From NCBI GenBank assembly GCA_947449495.1, contig CANFSB010000007.1:1-60623 (forward strand): a stretch of DNA of 60,623 bases, given 5' to 3'. The translations under genes were made by a program, and so were the position numbers. Shown piece after piece: positions 8,212 to 17,219 of this stretch (its first letter is position 1; every line of letters starts with the position of its first letter). The notes beneath the pieces are model-generated. The model searched no databases and was not told the origin of the DNA. It was given only the letters and a program-made list of their open reading frames with translations. Origin of the DNA: Pseudomonadota bacterium (GTDB lineage: Bacteria; Pseudomonadota; Gammaproteobacteria; Steroidobacterales; Steroidobacteraceae).

Positions 8212-9681
8212 TCAGCGGGGTTCAAAGGGCAATAGCGTCCGCGGCGTCCACCAGCCGTGCACCTGCATGTGCAAGCGGAAGGGCAACTTGACGCGTGCTA
8301 CAGCACCGGCAGCCAGGTTCGTGGCATCGACCACCACCAGTTCGGATCGCAGCGCGCGAAAGTCATTGACCACGCCGATGAGGTAGCCATCGGCCTCGCC
8401 AGCAGTGGGCGAGCGCGGCACAAATTGAGGCTCAGAGACGCCATAACTGTCGCCGGCAGAAAACTTATCGATATGACCTGTGTCGTGATCGAGTCGATGC
8501 CACGCGTTGGAAACACGCACCGCCAAAGTGTCGGCAAAGTCGCGATTTACCGGCAGTGAGGCATCGCTGGTCATCATGAAGCTGTAGCGATTTTTGCGCC
8601 CCACATAGCGATCATCGATGCGCGTGAAGCTGGTGACCTTCATGCCGCCGAACAGAATCTCTTCCTGCCAACGGTCACTGCTGGAGTCTAAGTCAAAGGT
8701 CCAGCGACGCATGGTGGGCACATAGCGCGAAGGGTCATTGGGCTTGCCGTCCACGCGGGGAAAATAGGAATGAAAGTTCTCGGCGGCAACCGGTGCTTCG
8801 AGAATCACCTTGTTGCCTTCGCTCCAAGCGTTGGTGGTGTGGATGAGCATGGCCTGATCGGGTGTGCCATGGAACCAGCGCACGTCGGCAGCCGTGCCGT
8901 TGCGCGGTACGATAGCCACATGCGCAGGCACCGCAGGATCGTAAGCCCAATGCAGTTGGCCGCGCTGCAGACGCTCCAGCGAAGTCACCATCCCTGTAGT
9001 GGGCAGGATCACATGACGGTCGGTAATGGCCATGTCGTGCATGGCAGAGACCACAGGGGCCTTGAACCAGATTTCATTGGTGACGGCCCCATTGCGGTCC
9101 ATCACATACACAGCCAGATCGTCACTGCAGTCGCCCTTGGCCTCGTAACAGAACGCAATCAGCTCCCCAGTGTGAGGATCTTGCTTGGGATGGGCGGTAA
9201 ATGAGGTGGCGGTGAGCTTGCCGTTAAAGTCCCACTCGCCCAGTGTGTCCAGTGTGTCGGGGTCCAGCCGCATCGGCAGGCTTTCCTCTTTCATGCTGAA
9301 CAACATGCCGGCATGCACGATGGGTGTGGTGTTGGCCGTGTTGTGGCTGAGGTGCTGCACGCTGGGGTCTGAGGTAGAGCGATTGCGGTAGCGGCCAAAC
9401 AGCGCGCGATGGGCGCTGCGCTCGGCCAGAAAGCGCTCGGTGCGCACGTAGCGCGACCGGTAGTCCACATGCCCGTCGTAAAAGCGGAACTGATCGACCG
9501 CGCCATCGGCGTTGTAGGGGGTGTCGTCCGCGTAGAGCGGCTCAAACCTGCGATCGGCGCAGCTGCGATAGAACGTACCCTGCAGCGCCTCGGGCAACGT
9601 GCCCTCCACCTCGCAATCCAGCACCTCTGCCTCGAAGCGCATGGGTGCGAAGAAGTCGCTACCGCCGGATTTGCTGGTCAT
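8212..9681 (-). CDS. carotenoid oxygenase family protein (lignostilbene-dioxygenase type)
   Basis: 489 residues, the normal length for non-heme iron carotenoid/stilbene cleavage dioxygenases. Four histidines suited to bind the iron are visible: His164 in TAHPKQDP, His215 in AMHDMAIT, His281 in LIHTTNAW and His475 in MQVHGWW. The N-terminal G-T-F-Y-R-S and D-G-A-V-D-Q-F segments also match. The enzyme class splits a carbon-carbon double bond with O2, in carotenoids or in lignin-derived stilbenes; bacterial members near aromatic-degradation genes usually act on stilbenes, but that is inference here. No signal peptide, so it acts in the cytosol. It follows the MFS transporter gene after a 138-base gap containing two hairpins. 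Confidence 0.88.
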   Translation of the reverse strand: MTSKSGGSDFFAPMRFEAEVLDCEVEGTLPEALQGTFYRSCADRRFEPLYADDTPYNADGAVDQFRFYDGHVDYRSRYVRTERFLAERSAHRALFGRYRNRSTSDPSVQHLSHNTANTTPIVHAGMLFSMKEESLPMRLDPDTLDTLGEWDFNGKLTATSFTAHPKQDPHTGELIAFCYEAKGDCSDDLAVYVMDRNGAVTNEIWFKAPVVSAMHDMAITDRHVILPTTGMVTSLERLQRGQLHWAYDPAVPAHVAIVPRNGTAADVRWFHGTPDQAMLIHTTNAWSEGNKVILEAPVAAENFHSYFPRVDGKPNDPSRYVPTMRRWTFDLDSSSDRWQEEILFGGMKVTSFTRIDDRYVGRKNRYSFMMTSDASLPVNRDFADTLAVRVSNAWHRLDHDTGHIDKFSAGDSYGVSEPQFVPRSPTAGEADGYLIGVVNDFRALRSELVVVDATNLAAGAVARVKLPFRLHMQVHGWWTPRTLLPFEPR

Positions 9682-9726
9682 GGGTGGTCACCGGAAGGCC
9701 TGAAGTGGCCGAGCGGCATATTCTGC

Positions 9727-9766
9727 TGCCAATGCCGACCGGTTGCGACACCGGACGACATTGGCA
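9727..9766. repeat. long imperfect inverted repeat in transporter-oxygenase gap
   Basis: Arms 9727-9743 and 9750-9766 pair over 17 positions with two mismatches around a 6-base loop. The outer 8 bases, TGCCAATG and CATTGGCA, are perfect. Together with the hairpin at 9781-9807 it fills most of the gap between two co-directional genes. No T tract follows on the - strand, so mRNA processing or stability, or an attenuator, are as likely as termination. Confidence 0.5.
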
Positions 9767-9780
9767 ACATCAACAGAACA

Positions 9781-9807
9781 GGCGTCAGACCCGAAGTGGC
9801 TGACGCC
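9781..9807. repeat. 8-bp stem-loop just after the MFS transporter gene
   Basis: GGCGTCAG (9781-9788) pairs perfectly with CTGACGCC (9800-9807). It lies 12 bases downstream of the transporter stop on the - strand, where a terminator or attenuator would be expected, but no T-rich run follows. Confidence 0.45.
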
Positions 9808-9819
9808 CTGGGCCTGTGA

Positions 9820-11088
9820 TTACAGGCCGCCGGTCTTGCTGGGCGCGGTTTCCTTGAGGAACAGCGACACGACAAACCCGAGCGCCAATCCGCAGGATGC
9901 GAAATAGAGCGCAGCCTTGAGGCCGTAGATGCCGGCGAGGTGGCTCGCAATGATGGGGCTGATGCCACCACCGACGAACTCACCGGCAAAGATCACAAAG
10001 CCAGCCATCGAGGCCAACATGCCCGGAGGTGCAGCCTCTGCGGCCACCGGACCGGCCAGAATGGCCAGTGCAGCGAAGTTGAACATCGAGGCGAAGAACA
10101 ACAGGATCCACAGCGAGGTGGTGTTCTCAGGCCCGGCCTGGGTGAAGAAGTACAGCGCGATGGAGGCCAGAATGTAGGACCCCAACGTCGAGATCTTGCG
10201 GCCGATGTGATCCGACAGCGCCGGAATGGCGAATTGGCCAATGGCACCGCCCACACCCACTGCAGAGAACACATTGCCTGCCGTGATGGGGTCCAAACCC
10301 AGGCCGGCGCCGATCGGCGCGGTCAGGTAGGCCGTGAGCATCGCGGCAATCACGAAGATGCCACCCATCGCGCAGATGAGCGCCAGCGGGGCGACCTTGG
10401 CATTGCGGTGGCCGAACATGCCCAACAGTGAGCCACTGCCCGGGTTCTGGTCCGTGATCGCAGCCTTTACGGGCTCACGCACCACCAGCCAGGCCATCAC
10501 AGCCATGACTAAACCAGGGATACCCACCAGCATGAAGACGGTATGCCAGCTGTGGCTGTCGAGCAGGCGTGTGGCAATGATCGGGCCCAGCGCCAAGCCG
10601 AACAGCGAGACCATGCACTGGAAGATGCCGTTGTTGAGACCGCGGCGCGAAGGCTTGGAAGCCTCGACTGCCACCGCCACGCCGGTAGAGGCCACCGGGC
10701 CCTCGGCAATACCCATGATGACGCGCACGACGACCAGCGCAAAAACCGAACCGGCCAGACCGCTGAAAACTGACATCAGCGAGAACACCAGGATCGCCGG
10801 GATCAACACCGTGCGGCGGCCCAGCTTGTCGGCCAAGTAGCCCATCACGAACGCTGACACGCCCCAGGCCATGCCCAGATAGCCCGCCATTGCACCGCCA
10901 TCTGCAGGCGTGAGGCCCAGATCTGCCGCCATCGTAGAGTTGGGCGACTGCATGATCACCGGCAGGATGAACCTGTCGAGGCCCACGAGGCCAAAGGTGA
11001 TGGCCAGAAGCGTGATGATCTTCCACTCGTAACTGGAATCCCAGGCTTTGCCGTCCGCCTGCGTTGTGCCACCGGTTGTTGTTTGCAT
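9820..11088 (-). CDS. MFS transporter
   Basis: About 422 residues with a short polar N-terminus and some twelve hydrophobic segments. Family signatures visible: L-D-R-F near the first membrane helix, the loop GYLADKLGRRTVLIP between helices 2 and 3, and D-H-I-G-R-K in the central loop. This is the major facilitator type that moves small organic acids by proton symport; position between a lignostilbene-type oxygenase and exported hydrolases suggests uptake of an aromatic acid or similar product, but that is inference. The ATG at 11088 is preferred because AGGGGAG precedes it; the frame is open to 11118. The C-terminus KETAPSKTGGL is cytosolic. Confidence 0.88.
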   Translation of the reverse strand: MQTTTGGTTQADGKAWDSSYEWKIITLLAITFGLVGLDRFILPVIMQSPNSTMAADLGLTPADGGAMAGYLGMAWGVSAFVMGYLADKLGRRTVLIPAILVFSLMSVFSGLAGSVFALVVVRVIMGIAEGPVASTGVAVAVEASKPSRRGLNNGIFQCMVSLFGLALGPIIATRLLDSHSWHTVFMLVGIPGLVMAVMAWLVVREPVKAAITDQNPGSGSLLGMFGHRNAKVAPLALICAMGGIFVIAAMLTAYLTAPIGAGLGLDPITAGNVFSAVGVGGAIGQFAIPALSDHIGRKISTLGSYILASIALYFFTQAGPENTTSLWILLFFASMFNFAALAILAGPVAAEAAPPGMLASMAGFVIFAGEFVGGGISPIIASHLAGIYGLKAALYFASCGLALGFVVSLFLKETAPSKTGGL

Positions 11089-11209
11089 CGAGCTCCCCTT
11101 TTTTGAATCAAATCTCAACGTGCCGGGCAGCCCTCAGGCAGATCCCCGCGTTGCATTTAGAAGCAACTTGTACCCGCAACCTAGTGGAGCCGAAGCCCCT
11201 TGGCAACCC

Positions 11210-12121
11210 TTACCGTATGACAGGCGCGATACGCACCGGCTCGGTAGTGGGCCACCAGCGCGACGTAGAAAGCGGCAGGCCGGTAAAGAACGCGTTAATG
11301 GTACGGATCTGGCCGCCCCAAACCTTAAAGGCTTCGAAGGTGACCAGCGCGTTGCCCTCGCCATAGGCCGGGCCGGTGTAGCCGAAGTTCATCCACAACA
11401 GCACGACACCCTTGTCTTCATCGACGGCCGCGACACTGGCACTGACCGCCGGATGCAGAATGATGTTCTGATCGTATAGCCCACAGTGTGGCGGACGCAG
11501 ACACCCTGCACCGGCCAGGATCGCGCCGTTCTCAACACGGTAGGCATCGGCCGCAAACGGCGTGCCGGCATCCACAAAACTGCCGATGCGCAAGCCCTCG
11601 CTGTAGCTAAGCGCCGTGCGCACCATCGACTCACGCGACTGACGCTTGCCGCTGGGAACAGGATCTTCCATGCCGCGCACCGGCTTGCCCAGTTCTGTGG
11701 GTTTGAGTCTTGAGTCCGGCGTGACGCGTTGCACCAGCGTTTCGATGCCACCGATGCGACGGTCCTGCACATGCAGCACCACCGAATACAACACCGACGT
11801 AGTGCCCTCCATTAGGTGCACATGCGTGGCGGCCTTTTGCTTGGCTACATCCAGGTAGTCGTGACGAAAGGTGCCCTTGCCAGTCACGCTCTTCCAAAGA
11901 CCCTCACCCAACTTGGCGTCTTTGGAGTCCTCGGTGTAGCGCACCGTAGGCGACAGCAACGACAGTCGCGCCGGGTCATGGGCAACCAGAGCGTCCACAT
12001 ACTGATTCAGCAGACCGCCCAGGCAGGCGCGGTCGCAGGCATGAGCCTGAGCAGCTGCAGCCGTACTGCTGGCAACCCAGGCCCCCACACACAGGAGGGA
12101 CAGCAAGAAACGCTTGGTCAT
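11210..12121 (-). CDS. exported SnoaL/DUF8021-like protein
   Basis: 303 residues from the ATG at 12121, which has an AAAGGGGCAGGG site; an open frame reaches further upstream to 12169. Signal peptide to about Ala25, then C-D-R-A-C-L-G-G, the same start as the N-terminal part of the esterase at 2100-4487. Two NTF2-like halves can be seen: one around L-N-Q-Y-V-D-A-L-V-A-H-D and R-Y-T-E-D, the second from A-L-S-Y-S-E-G-L with V-T-F-E-A-F-K-V. Function unknown. It starts 14 bases after the DUF6152 fusion gene stop, so the two are in one operon. Confidence 0.65.
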   Translation of the reverse strand: MTKRFLLSLLCVGAWVASSTAAAAQAHACDRACLGGLLNQYVDALVAHDPARLSLLSPTVRYTEDSKDAKLGEGLWKSVTGKGTFRHDYLDVAKQKAATHVHLMEGTTSVLYSVVLHVQDRRIGGIETLVQRVTPDSRLKPTELGKPVRGMEDPVPSGKRQSRESMVRTALSYSEGLRIGSFVDAGTPFAADAYRVENGAILAGAGCLRPPHCGLYDQNIILHPAVSASVAAVDEDKGVVLLWMNFGYTGPAYGEGNALVTFEAFKVWGGQIRTINAFFTGLPLSTSRWWPTTEPVRIAPVIR

Positions 12122-12135
12122 GCCCTGCCCCTTTG

Positions 12136-13272
12136 TTACTGCTGGAACTCCGGCGTCATGTCCTTGCACGGCTGCTTCTGGAACGGCACGTCCGAGAGAT
12201 ACATGATGTCGTAGCTCTCATACGCCGCAGCCAGATACACCGGATCGGTTACCGAGTAGTCGCGACGCAGTGAGAACTTCTGCGGATCAAACGTAAAGCG
12301 CTCGACGATGTGCATCTGCTCGCTGCTGCGCGTGGGCGGCGACAACACACCAGCCGCGAAGCCCACGGTGTCGACGACCAGTGTATTGCCTTCCCAGTTG
12401 CCGATGGAGTGACCGGCATAGCTGGGCTTGATGCGCTCCGGATGCTTGCTCATCCCGACATGGATGCGGCGCTCAAAGTTGTACAGGCCATAGGTAATGT
12501 CGATGACCTTCTCGCCCATGGCGGTGGTCTTTTGTACGAAGTGATTGATGGGCCAGTCTGCAGTCCAGTCGCGGATCACGCTGGTGGGCTTGCAGGCAAA
12601 CCACGGATTATCTTTGGGCGAGCGGCCATTGAACGCATCAGCGGCCTTCTGGCCTGCTGCCGTATACACGGCCTTGGCGCGCGGTGGCTGCGTAGCCTGT
12701 ATCTGCTGCAGTGTGATCTTGCCGGCCGCAAAGTCGGGCGACATGCTCTTGGGAATCATCGAACCATTGCCGCCGCTAGGTGGCACGGTGAGCACCAGTT
12801 GCTCCACGGCCCAGTCACCGCTGATGTTGGGCTGGCCATCGGCCAGCTTCAGCGGGCGCTTGGACGTATCAACCGTGGTCTTGGGCGTGAACTGATCGTT
12901 GCGATTGATCGCTGGCGCATCACCGATCTTGAAGGTCTCTATGTAGCAGGCGCCGGGGTCATCGCGATGCGGACGCCCTTCGATCTCGATGTGCGAGCCG
13001 GGCTTAAACATGGACGCCGACCAACCCGAGCGGATCAGCAGCGCAGCGGCGCGCATTTCGCAGCGCATGTGCAGCTTCTTGCCGGTTTCATCAATGGCAT
13101 CGAGTTCCATGTAGGCATGCGGGTTGATGAGGTGCATCGTGGTGATGGTTCCCGACCACTTTTTCATGATGGTCATCTGGAACAAGCCAAAACCATGATG
13201 AGCCATGACCGGTGTGGCAATACCTACCAGCGACGCGGCGACAATGGCCGACGTTACAAATTTGTTCGGCAT
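12136..13272 (-). CDS. exported DUF6152 - GxW fusion protein
   Basis: 378 residues. Signal peptide to about Ala24, then a DUF6152-like domain starting A-H-H-G-F-G-L-F with I-N-P-H-A-Y near residue 53 and the usual strand G-S-H-I-E-I-E-G. A linker of about 30 residues leads to the second part, which carries I-S-G-D-W, then GHSIGNWEGNTLVVDTVGF near residue 290 and an ending with F-T-F-D-P-Q-K-F. The second part resembles the separate partner proteins at 5998-6816 and 42363-43370, so this is a natural fusion of what is elsewhere two adjacent genes. A run of G (aacggggggggaatttac) before the ATG is the ribosome binding site. Function is not known for either half. Confidence 0.7.
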   Translation of the reverse strand: MPNKFVTSAIVAASLVGIATPVMAHHGFGLFQMTIMKKWSGTITTMHLINPHAYMELDAIDETGKKLHMRCEMRAAALLIRSGWSASMFKPGSHIEIEGRPHRDDPGACYIETFKIGDAPAINRNDQFTPKTTVDTSKRPLKLADGQPNISGDWAVEQLVLTVPPSGGNGSMIPKSMSPDFAAGKITLQQIQATQPPRAKAVYTAAGQKAADAFNGRSPKDNPWFACKPTSVIRDWTADWPINHFVQKTTAMGEKVIDITYGLYNFERRIHVGMSKHPERIKPSYAGHSIGNWEGNTLVVDTVGFAAGVLSPPTRSSEQMHIVERFTFDPQKFSLRRDYSVTDPVYLAAAYESYDIMYLSDVPFQKQPCKDMTPEFQQ

Positions 13273-13308
13273 GTAAATTCCCCCCCCGTTATTCTTTGAA
13301 ACTTTTTG

Positions 13309-14334
13309 TCAGAACGGCAGCGTAGCCAGCTGCGTGCTGCGAAATGCAAACTCCAGAAACTGGTTCGGATCACCCAATTGCTGCAGCAGCGGGTTGCCGA
13401 GCAGTGGCCGCTCGGCCACCACGGGCACCACGCCCTTGAACTCTTTGCCTGCGTTGAACTGCGCCACGTCCACCGGACCGAAGCCCTTGTTGAACAGCAC
13501 GAAGAACTGTTTGAACAGTTGCCAATACAGGTCTTTCATCTTGATCAGATCGGCGCCTGTCATCACCGGGCCATTGGCGGGAATGACGCGCGTGCCGGGC
13601 TTTACCAGCTCAGACAGCATGTCGTACGAGCGCACGAAGCCGTGCATGAAGCCACCGTTGAGATAATCCAACACTGGCCAGCGATCGGAAGTCACCGGAC
13701 CACCGGCCACCAGCACGTTGCGCTTGGGGAAGTACACATACAGGTCACCGCCGGTATGTGCGCCGGGCAGGTGACGGTATTGCACTTGTTCGCCTGCGAA
13801 GTCGAACTCACCGGCGTCATAGGTGGTCTTGGTCGGACGCGCAGCCTGCGACAATGGACCGATGGTGCCGTCAAACAGCGGTGAGTGCAGCTTGCGCCCC
13901 AGGGCCAACTTGGTGACCTCGTGGCTGATGATCGTAGCGCCATCCTTACCGGCCGATTCATTAAGGCCTGTCTGGTCCGGATGCCAGTGCGTATTGAGGA
14001 GCGTGCTGATACGCCGTGTGCCCAGCCGTGCGTGCACAGCCTGCAGCAGCAGCGCCGCGTTGACCGATTGACCGCCGTCAATCAGCAGCGCGCCTTGTGG
14101 GCTCTGCAAGCCAACCACATTGCAGCCACTACCGGCGAACAGCGCCAGACCACCAATGTCCTGCTGCGTGATGTCTTTGGCAGACACCTTCTTGCCGACG
14201 AAAGGCTTGGTGATCTGCGAATAGTCGATGCCGGCCGGTGGAGCGTCGAGCAGCGGCGCAGTGGCGGCCAACAATGGCGCAGCGAAGGTCAGCTGCGCAC
14301 TGCCGCTCAAAAAATGTCGACGGGAAAGGGTCAT
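13309..14334 (-). CDS. Tat-exported MBL-fold protein with degenerate metal site
   Basis: 341 residues. The N-terminus MTLSRRHFLSGSAQLTFAAP is a near-perfect Tat signal. The metallo-beta-lactamase fold is recognisable by L-L-I-D-G-G at 83-88, THWHPDQTGLN at 115-125 (HxHxDH changed to HxHxDQ, with Gln121 for the last His) and PGAHTGGD at 190-197. The strand that normally gives the bridging Asp reads L-V-A-G-G-P, and the last ligand loop reads IPANGPVMTG at 251-260 in place of the usual P-G-H-G. So several zinc ligands are missing, in contrast with the intact MBL protein at 19879-20820. It may bind one metal, or have lost hydrolysis and serve another role. It follows the ankyrin gene by 11 bases. 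Confidence 0.78.
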   Translation of the reverse strand: MTLSRRHFLSGSAQLTFAAPLLAATAPLLDAPPAGIDYSQITKPFVGKKVSAKDITQQDIGGLALFAGSGCNVVGLQSPQGALLIDGGQSVNAALLLQAVHARLGTRRISTLLNTHWHPDQTGLNESAGKDGATIISHEVTKLALGRKLHSPLFDGTIGPLSQAARPTKTTYDAGEFDFAGEQVQYRHLPGAHTGGDLYVYFPKRNVLVAGGPVTSDRWPVLDYLNGGFMHGFVRSYDMLSELVKPGTRVIPANGPVMTGADLIKMKDLYWQLFKQFFVLFNKGFGPVDVAQFNAGKEFKGVVPVVAERPLLGNPLLQQLGDPNQFLEFAFRSTQLATLPF

Positions 14335-14345
14335 GGAATTCTCTG

Positions 14346-15914
14346 TTAGCGCGTGACGACCGATTCGACCGGCCAGAGCACGGAGTCGTACACAGCCGTA
14401 GCAATAGGAGGGCCCTGCGGCGGCCAGTCTGGTGTTGCAGTTAATTCGACCTTGGCACCGAGCTTGCGCAGGTTGGCAGCCAGCGGGTTGTTGGGCGGCT
14501 GCGCCATTTGCAAGAACGCCACGTAGCCGCGCCCCATCGCGTAATCGAGAGCAGTAAGCCCGTCGTCGTCCTTGGCGTTGATGTCCAGCTTGAGATCGAG
14601 CAGCGCCTGGATGAGCTGTGGGTTGCCGCCGTTGCGCACCACATAGTGCAGTGCCGAACCACCGCGCGTGCGCGCGAGGAAGTGACGCTTGGACATCAGG
14701 TTGACGTCCGCACCGGCACCTGCCAGCAGCTTGACCAGATCGACCTGCGGATTACTGCGAGCCCCACGCGGTGCATCATCACCTTCGGAAGGTGGCGCCG
14801 CTTCCAGCGGACCCAAGGCCGGTCTGCCGCCGCGACCACCGCGAGAGTTCACGGCCATGATGATCGGGCCGCGACCGTCGGCTGTGGCCAGGTGCACATT
14901 GGCGCCGTGCGCCATCAGCAGCTTGACCACGTCGATGTTGCCACTGCCACAGGCCGCCAGAAAAGGCGTAAGACCGCGATCTGATGCACCGCCAAAACCC
15001 GATGCACCAAAATGCTGTTGCTGATTGGGGTTGGCACCGCGCTCGACCAGCATGTTTACCAGGTCGCGACCAGTAGTCTTGTTGGGTTGGTCGTTGTCGA
15101 GCGGATTTCGGCTGTTGGCCGTCTGCATGTTGCTGATGGCCACATGCAGCGGCGCGCGACCGTACCAGTCCCAGGCGTTTACATCGGCACCGGCCTCGAC
15201 CAAGCGCTTGGCAATGTCCCAATTGGCATTGAGCATGGCAACCGACAGCGGCCCGACCTCGCTGGGGTCGCCCAAATCCACATCAGCCTTATGCTTGAGC
15301 AGGATGTCGATGCACTGGCGGCAATTCTCACGGGCGGCGTATAGCAGCGGCGTGAACCCGCCGCGCTCAAGCGACTTGGCACGGCTTTCGGCAGTCACGA
15401 CACGCTGATAATCGCGAATGGTGCTGCGCGCGTTGACGTTGGCACCCTTGGACGCCAGCAACTCGACCATGGCCAGCTGGCGGCGCGCCACAGCCCACAT
15501 CAGTGGCGTCTGACCACCGAAGTGCTCGCGTGCATCAACCTTGGCACCTGCCTTGAGCAACAACTTGGCTGCCTCGACATTGCCGGCACGCGCCACCAGG
15601 TGCAGTGCGGTTTCGCCATCGGCATTAGGCGACTGCGCATCGGCACCGGCCTTGAGCAGCAGCGCAATCAGCGGCGTATTGGCACTGTCGGCGGCCAACT
15701 GCATGGCGTTGACGCCATACACATTCGTAGCTCGCACATTGGCGCCGGCCTTGATCAGTCGCTGAGCAGCAGCAACGTCGCCTTCAAATGCCGCCACCTG
15801 CAGCGCAGTGCTGCCGTCCGCATTGACCGGCTCATCTACCTTAGCGGCGGTCGCGCTGGCCGTGGCCAGCAGTGCTACAGCGACCGACGCTGCAAGAAGT
15901 CGCCCTCGTGCCAT
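14346..15914 (-). CDS. exported ankyrin-repeat protein (cassette 1)
   Basis: 522 residues. Signal peptide to about Ala23, followed by roughly ten ankyrin repeats with the typical G-x-T-A-L-x-x-A-A and L-L-x-x-G-A-x-x units (for example D-G-E-T-A-L-H-L-V-A, G-L-T-A-L-D-Y-A). Ankyrin repeats bind proteins; a secreted one beside DUF1552 and DUF1592 genes suggests it assembles or protects those partners in the periplasm (inference). A GAGG site lies in the 4-base gap region after the DUF1552 stop, so the genes are translationally linked. A second ankyrin gene in the same relative position is at 20883-22790. Confidence 0.85.
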   Translation of the reverse strand: MARGRLLAASVAVALLATASATAAKVDEPVNADGSTALQVAAFEGDVAAAQRLIKAGANVRATNVYGVNAMQLAADSANTPLIALLLKAGADAQSPNADGETALHLVARAGNVEAAKLLLKAGAKVDAREHFGGQTPLMWAVARRQLAMVELLASKGANVNARSTIRDYQRVVTAESRAKSLERGGFTPLLYAARENCRQCIDILLKHKADVDLGDPSEVGPLSVAMLNANWDIAKRLVEAGADVNAWDWYGRAPLHVAISNMQTANSRNPLDNDQPNKTTGRDLVNMLVERGANPNQQQHFGASGFGGASDRGLTPFLAACGSGNIDVVKLLMAHGANVHLATADGRGPIIMAVNSRGGRGGRPALGPLEAAPPSEGDDAPRGARSNPQVDLVKLLAGAGADVNLMSKRHFLARTRGGSALHYVVRNGGNPQLIQALLDLKLDINAKDDDGLTALDYAMGRGYVAFLQMAQPPNNPLAANLRKLGAKVELTATPDWPPQGPPIATAVYDSVLWPVESVVTR

Positions 15915-15918
15915 GTGC

Positions 15919-17196
15919 TTACGCCTCGCTGAATGTGCCGGTGGCGTCGCCGAAGTGCTCTACCTGCACACCGGCCCGCTGCGACATCGTCAGCAGCACG
16001 TTGGCCAGCGGCGTGTCTTTGGGTGCAGAGATGTGCTGACCACCCTTGAAGCCACCACCCTTACCCAGCACCAGCACTGGCAGCTGGCTGCAGTTGTGCA
16101 GATCTGAATTGCCCAGGTTGGAGCCGTACATGATCATCGAGGTGTCGAGCAGGCTCTGATTGCCTTCCTTGATGCTGTCGAGCTTCTTGGCAAACTTGGC
16201 GAAGCGCTCCATCTGCCAGGTCTGCACGCGGCGCAGCTTTTCTTGCTTGTCCGGGTCTTCGCCGTGATGAGACAGCGGGTGATAGGCCTCATCCACATTG
16301 ATGGATGGGAAGGTGCGCATCGAGGCTTCTTTGATCATGCGCAGCGAGGCCACGCGTGTCTGGCCGGTTTGATAGGCCAGCGCCACCATCTCGAACTGCA
16401 CATCGACCAGCTCGGTGAAGTCATCAGGCGTGCCACGCGGCGCGTCGGGCAGTTGACCTAAGCTGTCGGCCTTGGCCATCAACTTAGCAACGCGACTCTC
16501 GACCTCGCGGATCGACTCCATGTAATCGCTGACCAGCACACGATCGCTGGCACCGAGCTTGCTGCTGAGCATCTTGCTGGATTCCAGAACATAGTCGAGC
16601 AGGCTATCGGTGGCCTTGAGGCGGGCGACACGATCTGTGTTGGAGTCGCCGGGGCCAAACATCGTATAGAACAGCTTGCGCGGATTGCCTTCGAGCGGAA
16701 GGCTGCGGTTGAGGCCGGTGAACGACGTGGCGCCACCCGGCTCTGCGCACAGTTCCAGCGAGGTGAGCGGCGTGTCCTTGCCAATCGCCTTGGCAATCAA
16801 CTGGTCCACCGAGATGCCAGCCTGTGGGCCCCACGTGTTGAGCTGCGGATCCTGCACCGTAAGCCAGGTCTGCTCGGTGATGCCATGCGGCGGATTCTGC
16901 CGCTCACCGGATTTGTTGCGGATGTTGGTGATCACCGTGACGTAGTCACGCACCCCTTCCATCGGCTTGAGGATGGGCGAGAGCTCGAATGCTTTACCGG
17001 TGGTCTTGGGCACCCAGAACTTTTCGACAGCGCCGTGTGGCACATAGACAAAGCCAACGCGGGGTTTGACTGCAGCGGCAGTGGCGGCTAGCGCCGTGCC
17101 GGCCGGGATCATCGCGTCGAGCAGCGGCAATGCGATGGCAGCGCCAGCACCCTTGAGCAGCGTGCGGCGGGGAATGTGCTTCTTAGTAATGAACAT
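15919..17196 (-). CDS. Tat-exported DUF1552 (HxxSHH) family protein, cassette 1
   Basis: 425 residues. The start MFITKKHIPRRTLLKGAG carries a twin-arginine signal. The DUF1552 signature is visible: PLSHHGEDPDK in the last third (the HxxSHH motif as H-P-L-S-H-H), M-Y-G-S-N-L-G-N-S-D-L-H and V-L-G-K-G-G-G-F-K-G-G-Q-H near the C-terminus. The family is thought to be related to the sulfatase/alkaline phosphatase-like group; no activity is established. It lies 23 bases after the DUF1592 gene and 4 bases before the ankyrin gene. The protein at 22810-24162 is its paralogue, with nearly the same first eight residues. Confidence 0.88.
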   Translation of the reverse strand: MFITKKHIPRRTLLKGAGAAIALPLLDAMIPAGTALAATAAAVKPRVGFVYVPHGAVEKFWVPKTTGKAFELSPILKPMEGVRDYVTVITNIRNKSGERQNPPHGITEQTWLTVQDPQLNTWGPQAGISVDQLIAKAIGKDTPLTSLELCAEPGGATSFTGLNRSLPLEGNPRKLFYTMFGPGDSNTDRVARLKATDSLLDYVLESSKMLSSKLGASDRVLVSDYMESIREVESRVAKLMAKADSLGQLPDAPRGTPDDFTELVDVQFEMVALAYQTGQTRVASLRMIKEASMRTFPSINVDEAYHPLSHHGEDPDKQEKLRRVQTWQMERFAKFAKKLDSIKEGNQSLLDTSMIMYGSNLGNSDLHNCSQLPVLVLGKGGGFKGGQHISAPKDTPLANVLLTMSQRAGVQVEHFGDATGTFSEA

Positions 17197-17219
17197 GATG
17201 TTCTATGCCTCCAGCTGGG

